Origin: Limnoperna fortunei
Taxonomy: Eukaryota > Mollusca > Bivalvia > Mytilida > Modiolidae
Direction: 5' to 3'
Assembly: GCA_944474755.1 (NCBI GenBank)
Contig: OX104111.1
Location: 114,644,545 to 114,708,544, forward strand
DNA length: 64,000 bases
Shown here one piece after another: positions 62,166 through 64,000 of the stretch. Position 1 is the stretch's first letter; each line of letters begins with the position of its first letter. A program made the translations under genes and the position numbers. The notes under the pieces are model-generated. The model was not told where the DNA came from, made no database searches, and saw only the letters and a program-made list of their open reading frames with translations.

Positions 62166-63200
62166 TTTTTATAGACGCTGTATATAGTTCTCGTATACCA
62201 GTTTGATATCCTTTTCATATACCCGCATTATATTATTCTAGTATGCAAAATTTATATTGTTATTGTAAACCAGCTTTAAATCGTTCGTTTAACCGTTGTA
62301 TTTTTTTTATTGCATAACCACTTTATATCGTTCTGGCATACCAGCTTTATTAGGTTCTTTTATGCCCTCTTCATATCGTTCATGTATTCCCGCTTTTATA
62401 TCATCCGTGTATACCCGCTTTTTATCGTTCGTGTGTACTTGGTTGATATTGTTCTATGCCCGCTTTCTTATGTTAGTGTATACCCGTTTTCCTAAGTTTG
62501 TGTTTACAAGCGTTATATATAGTAAAGGCATCGCTGCTTTATATACTTCTTTATACCCGCTTGATATCTTTTCCTTATTCACGCTTCACATCGTTCAGTA
62601 TAAAGCTGTATATCCGACTTGCATACCCGATTCATTTTCTTTATATTGTTCTTGTATGCCGATTTAGATTGCTCTTATATTCTGCTTTATATTATATTTC
62701 TATGCCCAATTTATATTGTTCTTGAATGTCAGCAGTGTTTTGCAAAGCTATGTGTCTACACGTTTTACACCCGTTTTAGTACTTCCACTTTATATGATTC
62801 GTTTTAATCCGCTTTATATAGTTGTTGTGTACCCGCATCGAGTTGTTTCGTTCGTATACATCTAATTTATATTGAGTTTGTATACCCGTTCTACATCGTT
62901 CACGTATACCCACTGTAAATCGTTTGGGTACAGCCGCTTGATATCGTTCTTGTATACCCGCTTGATATAGATCTTATATACCCACTTAATATCGTACGTG
63001 TATTCCCAATTGATATCGTTCGTGTGTACCTGCTTTATAACAGTCGTTTCTAACCGTTGCATATATTGCTTGTATAATCCCTTTTATAACGTTCATTTTT
63101 ACCAACTTTGTGTCGTGTAGCTTGTACATTCCGTCTTGATATCGTTACTTTTAACCTTAAATGATTTATATTGTTCTTTTATACCAGCTTTTTATTACAT
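62166..63200. repeat. 24-bp minisatellite, block S11
   Basis: Follows the second C block, where the first C block is instead followed by A1'. Units match S2 and the end of S9b, with landmark TTGTTCTTGAATGTCAGCA at 62716-62734 and an empty E1 site at 63052. Confidence 0.9.
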
Positions 63201-63660
63201 TAATAAAATTTTGCGTGTTTTTGATTTGTCTATTGTGCTAAAAACAATCTTTGGGTTACGATAAAACGCAACAGTACTAAAATTAAATATAATTTTTGTA
63301 CGCTGCACGATTCCGCTGCATAGTAGTCAAGCGGAATCCAATATTGACCTGGTTTTTTATGTTTAAACAAACAGAAAAGCCGTCTTAATAAATTCATTCG
63401 TCCAATCAAATCGATTGTATTAATTGTACACAATTCATTGACGTCAGCTATACATACATCGTGCGTGTCAACAACAAACTGGAGAAACGTGGTTCTGTGA
63501 TATATTGATTCATTTATACTCTTCTCAATATTTGAAACTGTAATTCCAGGATTATCAGCTTATTGATATCAAATGCAGTATTAAATAAAAAATACTAAGG
63601 GTAACTAGCATTACAACAATTACAAAATGTAAGCAGGTTCTCCAGTAAAAAAAACACTGT
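63201..63660. repeat. D block, copy 3
   Basis: Matches the other D blocks. The minus-strand frame is broken by single-base indels near 63490 and 63355. TGACGTCA is at 63439-63446. Confidence 0.85.
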
Positions 63661-64000
63661 TTTTCTGATTAAAGGAGATGGTGGTTTTATTCATGTAATC
63701 ATATACAATTATAGTCTTTTGCAGAGGTCGATATAAGTTTTAATACACTCAAATATTAATATTGACTGAAGCCAAAGGCGAAGGTTAACATTATTTTTTG
63801 GGTCTATTCAAACTCAAAAGACTTTAATAATCAGACAAAGAAATTAGTTGTTGTCTAATTGACATTTGCAATAAAATAAATATTTTTGGTATGAAAGTTA
63901 CGTAATAAATTGCATTGATATCATGTTGTCTCATTAACACATTTACCGTTATAGTCTCTACTTTTTAATGTTAACATTAAAATAATAGTTTTAGTTTATC
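63661..64000. other. AT-rich end of window, nothing recognised
   Basis: The first 40 bases still resemble the start of the second B block; the rest has no partner in the window. Confidence 0.5.

Overview
This 64 kb window looks like nuclear DNA from an animal, most probably a bivalve mollusc. The base composition is strongly AT-rich. It carries tRNA-derived SINEs with the GGCGTTAAACACCA-type 3' end common in molluscan genomes, a degraded DD34E Tc1-like transposase, fold-back MITEs and a small TIR element with a 146-bp internal tandem repeat of the kind seen in bivalve 'pearl'-type elements. The species cannot be fixed from sequence alone. I see no intact protein-coding gene, no rRNA or stand-alone tRNA gene, no CRISPR and no operon-like organisation. 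Apart from small fragments in mobile elements, the open frames present come from a 24-bp repeat whose length is a multiple of three.

The window is a mosaic of duplicated modules. (1) 1-3.8 kb: a tandem repeat of about 1.2 kb with a nested subunit of about 215 bp, plus a perfect 155-bp palindrome and a SINE-like element. (2) 3.8-9.1 kb: fragments of a dispersed element (called E1 here), a Tc1-like transposase pseudogene, a SINE 3' end, and AT-rich DNA without recognisable content. (3) 9.1-14.3 kb: two F-block/minisatellite modules, the second ending in a D block; a 595-bp TIR element sits in the first. (4) 14.3-37.3 kb: A1 block - minisatellite - C tail - A2 block - minisatellite - E block - minisatellite - B block - minisatellite - C block. 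(5) 37.3-62.2 kb: the same order again (A1', A2', E', minisatellite, D, B', minisatellite, C'), so the higher-order unit is about 21-25 kb. (6) 62.2-64 kb: minisatellite and a third D block.

About 20 kb, roughly a third of the window, is the 24-bp minisatellite (core ATATCGTTCGTGTATACCCG). It lies in at least ten blocks. Individual variant units occur in the same order in different blocks, so the blocks descend by copying of whole arrays rather than by recent unit-by-unit amplification. Several mobile-element insertions are present in one copy of a module and absent at the matching site of another, which gives a relative history of the duplications.

All identities and boundaries were judged by eye. 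Block edges are approximate, usually to within some tens of bases.
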